Source: Seriola aureovittata
Taxonomy: Eukaryota > Chordata > Actinopteri > Carangiformes > Carangidae
Assembly: GCF_021018895.1 (NCBI RefSeq)
Contig: NC_079382.1
Span: forward strand, 11,674,501 to 11,738,500
Length of the DNA stretch: 64,000 nucleotides
Direction of reading: 5' to 3'
Shown piece by piece: positions 33,778-64,000 of this stretch. The notes under the pieces were generated by a model. It searched no databases. It worked only from the letters and a program-made list of their open reading frames with translations, and had not been told where the DNA came from. The translations under genes were made by a program, and so were the position numbers. Position 1 is the stretch's first letter; each line of letters opens with the position of its first letter.

Positions 33778-34945
33778 AGTTCAGATATGCGAGGCTAGTA
33801 GACATACTTTGGTATCACATACGACTGAGGACTGACGTAATCAGCTGTGGGACTTAACGCTATTAATATAGTGACACTTGTTGTTTGCGAGTACAACCTA
33901 AACAAAGAGCGGGTTCGTGGACACAAGAAAAAGCAAAACCTATACAATATATTGCAATCTAATACAGCACCATCACAACCTATAGGCTCAAAAGCAAACA
34001 TAGAGTTGAACCAGCACCTATGTGACACAAACTGAACATTACAATCTTTACAAAGGTAGTATTTATTGCAGGGCTATCAGGGCGTATCAGATTGCATTAA
34101 GTTGCATAGATGTTGCTGCTATTGTGCCCTCTGTCTATATTTACATAAAATAAACTTTTCATGACAAGCCGCACAGTTTAGTTTAAAAATTCTCAGCACA
34201 GAATATAGCTTATCGTGTGTGTGTGTTTCACAGTATGTCTGGTTGCCAATATTTCTGTATGACACTTAACACAGAGAGAGGAAGTGATGAGTGAGTCTCT
34301 AGAAGCAAAAACCACTGACCCAGACGCTACCAGACAGAGCTCGCTAGTACAACCCATTATTGCCACGTTATTCATAGATGCTTAGTGCAAACTCTTTGTG
34401 AACGATGATCACTAGCCAACCACTGTCCTTCTGTAAGCACCAAGTTGACTATAACCACTGAGTCGTTGAAGCTACTATGAGGTAAATACAATTACGAGGA
34501 AGTCGAGAATCTTACATACCCGTCATGGTGGGTGGCGCTTTCTTTGATGACGAATATAAGAATATGTCTAACAATTCTCCCCCCGCCCAGTGCAATTTCA
34601 CACAATATACAGTACACATATTATATGTAGACCAGTTAGAGACTATTGCTTTAACAACTGAGATTAGAAAATATGAAAGAAAGAAACAAAAACACATAAT
34701 GTGGCTGCGTAGCCGCACAGTTCTTTAGGACATTTATATTAACACACTTCCATTTTGAGATGAAAATAAGATAAGAAACAAATTCACAGAAGCTTCAGGT
34801 GATATAGAGCAATGGGTCTCTGGTTATAACAAGACCTCGGTTGCCTGATTTCTGTACACAATATCTTTATATACATCATCATGATCCCACATCAATCAGG
34901 TTGATATTCACCCTTTTTAAACCATCTCAAGTTCCTTTTTCTTTT
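33778..34945. other. Intergenic, possible distal esrrb 3' UTR
   Basis: No coding sequence recognised. If esrrb uses a distal poly(A) site, part of this could be transcribed as 3' UTR, but nothing in the sequence proves it. Confidence 0.4.
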
Positions 34946-34948
34946 ATC

Positions 34949-35031
34949 TTTATTACCATTTAAAAGTGTTAAAATGACTCAGTAGTCCAAAGCTTCATCC
35001 TTTCACTGTCAGTTGGCACACCGCCTTTATT
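34949..35031 (-). terminator. esrrb: Candidate esrrb polyadenylation signals
   Basis: On the minus strand AATAAA occurs at 35031-35026, about 65 nt past the stop codon, and again at 34954-34949. The first is followed by a GT-rich stretch (GGTGTGCC), as expected for a cleavage site. Distal sites are also possible, because receptor 3' UTRs are often long. Confidence 0.4.
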
Positions 35032-35095
35032 TTTATGGGCTGTCTCTCGCCTTGCCTGGGTGATGCAGCTGTCTGTCAAACATCTGGCCCAGGTG

Positions 35096-61231
<26,136 letters not shown>

Positions 61232-63491
61232 TCTGGTTAGTAACCTGGATAAAAACACACAGGGCCAAAGCTTCAGTCAGATTCTGAACTAAATTCACAG
61301 TAAATACAGTTCAAACCATGAGGCAGCTGATCCACTGTAACATTTTAAAGTCAAATATATTGTCACAAAATGTTCAGCAAACTAATCATGATAATGTTCG
61401 GTGATTTTCCAAACTTTTACCTTCAGGAACTGAGAAGAAACACTTCTTTGCTGACAACAGAACATCTCTAAAATTATCAAATGAATTCCTTGAGGACTCC
61501 ATGAGCCCAAACAGTCACAGAAGTCCCCTAAATTTATGAACTCATAATAGATCATGTAATCTTTCAGCTGAAGTCAGTACACTGGAAAGACAGGGCTTTC
61601 AAACATCAGCAGTAAGGAAATGATGCCTGTTTACCTCACGTGCAAATAAGAACTGATTTTCTAGAAAACTGAGAAACATAGAAGCTTACATGAAAACCAA
61701 CATAAATCAGAAAACAGCAGTATCAATAAAAACATCACCACTAATAAGCCCGACAAGATGTACTGCATGTTGCTTTCTTCCATCATCGCCTGATTATCCT
61801 GCGAGAGATTCATCAGCTGTGATGGAGCGCGCCGGTTCATCTGAGTTTGATAGATTATGTTACAGACACAACCATTAATGCGTTGGAATGCCAAGTGATA
61901 TACTACAGTAGCTTATTTCTCTCAGGCAAAATGGTAACTAATGACCATGTCAATGGATGCCCCATACATCTTGCAAACAATGCCCACAATGGGTCGGCTG
62001 CCAGAAGTAAGTGAATAAATGAAACTTCAGAAGCCTGTTAATGGACAGAGAGAGGTGTTACACTCAGCATATGGAGGATCATGGGTAATACATGACCCAA
62101 TCAATAGTCCTGGTTACTTTGCCAATGGACGGTGCAGGGTTACAGAGGATTTAAGAGAGAGGTTGGACAGGCTGAGGAAGACACAATCCCAAATTTCATT
62201 GTAAAGTTCAGGAAGAGAGTTTGAAAGAATTAAGGATATTACTTATGTAATTCTGTAAAACTGTTTCAAGTGCCAAAAATAATGTCCAAATGACCAGATG
62301 TTAACAAAGGTCATCAAGGTCTCTGGAGGACGTTTTGTGTTGCTGCAGGTGTCGCTAAAAATTTGCGTTGCATTTTAGAAAGGGAACCTTTCGTGAAGCA
62401 AATTTTATTTGTAGAGCTAAAAGAGGATGCAAAGTTCTTTATTTGCCATGTTTTGGAAGTCGTTGTACTTGCAGTGGCTTCAATAATGTCCTCTCAAACA
62501 AAGCATGAAATGAGGCTTGGGTCTGTGTTAGAACTGCTGGCTCTGTCTGTCACAGTTGGTGCTGATCTTACACAGCTTCAGCCCTACAAGCTTGTAAATA
62601 TTGTGTGAAAGCTGTGGAAAGTCATGCTAAGAATGTCTGAAACTAACAAGAAGCTAAAGCTGGCTAGATTCCTCTGAACTTTGTTGCTGCTGGGGGCTGC
62701 CCCTCTTTTTTTTTAAATTTTCTGTTGTGTTTAGAAATGTATTTTCCCTCTGTTGCCACTTTGCATAAGTGTTTATATAAAGCCATGAAGTCATCAGGCC
62801 CTGACAACATGAAACCTCTCTTTTAACTGCTAACGGGTTGCGGGTGGAGAGAGGGAGGGAGGAGGAGATAGCCTCTACCCCTGGGCCAAGATCAGATCTA
62901 TTGATCCTCTGCTTCCTTCCTGTTCCAGATGAGGCATGAAAAAATAAACCCTCCTCTTACGGGTCCCAGACATTCCTTATGCATTTTTAATCAGTCAGGA
63001 CTGTTAACATAGTGCAAGATAGAGCGATACAACATAATGTTAGTCTTCATTCTGAGACTGGTGCTGTTTATAAAAGATTCATAGGACTCTTGTTAAATCT
63101 TGTTAGCAATTATCATGTACCTATAGTCAACTGGAAGGTATATTTTCTCCCATCTGAGCGAAGTGGAGAGAGCGGCGTGGTAACAGTTAATACATCATCG
63201 CAGGCAGATAGGGGGATTCCCTATGGAATAGTACATTGTGGCATATGTAAAAAGTAGTTCATTCCACACTTAGCACACAGTAACGCTGGGGAGATGTTTT
63301 TTGTTAGGTTTAATGGAAATTTCTAATGGGTCCTTTCAAATCTGTCGAAATGAAATAATGGCACGAACCACCAATTCGCATGGACAGAAATAGCTTCATA
63401 GTTTCATAATTTGGTTTCCCCCTCTTATTATAAAGAGACACAGTTTTATAAGCGCAGCCTGACTTTCCTCAACCCGCCCCGCTCCCTTGGC

Positions 63492-63543
<52 letters not shown>
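63492..63543. repeat. (AC)n microsatellite
   Basis: About 26 AC units leading into ACATACACATACAC variants. Confidence 0.95.
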
Positions 63544-63550
<7 letters not shown>

Positions 63551-63962
63551 ATACACATACACACAAACGCATTGCGCCTAATATCTAATGGAGTGGTGTT
63601 TGCTCCGCCACGCAGAAAAATGGTACAAACCGAGCAGACAAGCAAGACTCATCAGACAGACGTGAAGGTCACCTGCCTTCTCTGTTCTGCTGTTCTTAGA
63701 GGGCCAGATGCTCCCACAATGGATGGCTCGGAGCAGCGGACACACAGGTTTCAGCGTGTCCACCACTCTGAAAGAAAGACAGCGTCTAGACACGACTCCA
63801 TGTAAAAACTAGAGAGCTGTCCAGAATGTTTAATACGACCGAGACGCTGCCTGAAATGCCAGATCAGTGACCACTGCTTTTCAAATTTTTTTATTTTTTA
63901 TTTTGGAGCCAAAGTGTGATGGGTGTGAAAATGTCCCATCAGAACAGCTTAAAATTTCAAAT

Positions 63963-63998
63963 GTTTGTGTGTGCATGTGTGTGAGTGTGTGTGTGTAT
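63963..63998. repeat. (GT)n microsatellite at window edge
   Basis: GT units interrupted by GCATG and GAG, near the last bases of the window; it may continue outside. Confidence 0.85.
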
Positions 63999-64000
63999 TT

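Larger units (their letters stand above)
61245..64000 (-). other. esrrb: esrrb 5'-side intron or upstream region
   Basis: No further exon recognised. The acceptor of the first visible coding exon (AG 61246-61245) shows this is intron. It has an AC tract (63492-63543) and a GT tract (63963-63998). A stretch at 63280-63470 is repeat-free and mixed. Open frames at 62019-62204 and 62363-62608 resemble nothing known. The esrrb promoter lies beyond the window. Confidence 0.7.

Noticed and set aside
63663..63671. TGAAGGTCA, a possible autoregulatory ERR site upstream of esrrb coding exons
   Set aside because: Same chance expectation; the site is not close to a known promoter.

Overview
This window is vertebrate nuclear DNA, most likely from a percomorph teleost. 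It carries two spliced genes with GT-AG introns, an AT-rich background, dense (CA)n/(GT)n microsatellites, and several dispersed repeats that look like common teleost families. Nothing bacterial, viral or CRISPR-like was seen, and no tRNA or rRNA gene was found.

Both genes lie on the minus strand. From about 5.5 to 16.7 kb is ylpm1 (YLP motif-containing protein 1, also called ZAP3). I reconstructed 18 consecutive coding exons (1,860 codons) whose frames join without a stop. The start codon is at 16700. The protein's C-terminal tail, about 110 residues in human, was not found, so the gene probably runs past position 1 through an intron of at least 5.4 kb. Upstream of the start is a likely promoter with four clustered CRE half-sites and a CCAAT box.

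From 35.1 to 61.2 kb is an estrogen-related receptor gene, best matched to esrrb. Six exons join in frame into a complete 435-residue nuclear receptor with an N-terminal sumoylation-type motif, two zinc fingers, a C-terminal extension and a ligand-binding domain ending in AF-2. The first base of the exon and the codons just upstream of the usual start suggest a further 5' coding exon outside the window.

The 18 kb between the genes has no convincing coding sequence. It holds repeats and stretches rich in homeodomain-type ATTA cores that are candidate enhancers. The esrrb introns hold long CA/GT tracts, a 36-base C homopolymer, transposon remnants (a tRNA-type SINE, Tc1-like ends, MITEs), an inverted pair of hammerhead-like motifs and an 18-bp perfect palindrome of back-to-back CCAAT boxes. 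An intron of ylpm1 contains a broken BED zinc finger of the hAT-transposase type.

YLPM1 is a nuclear RNA- and PP1-associated protein and ESRRB is a DNA-binding transcription factor. They do not form a known pathway. They are neighbours here, while in human they lie well apart on 14q24.3.
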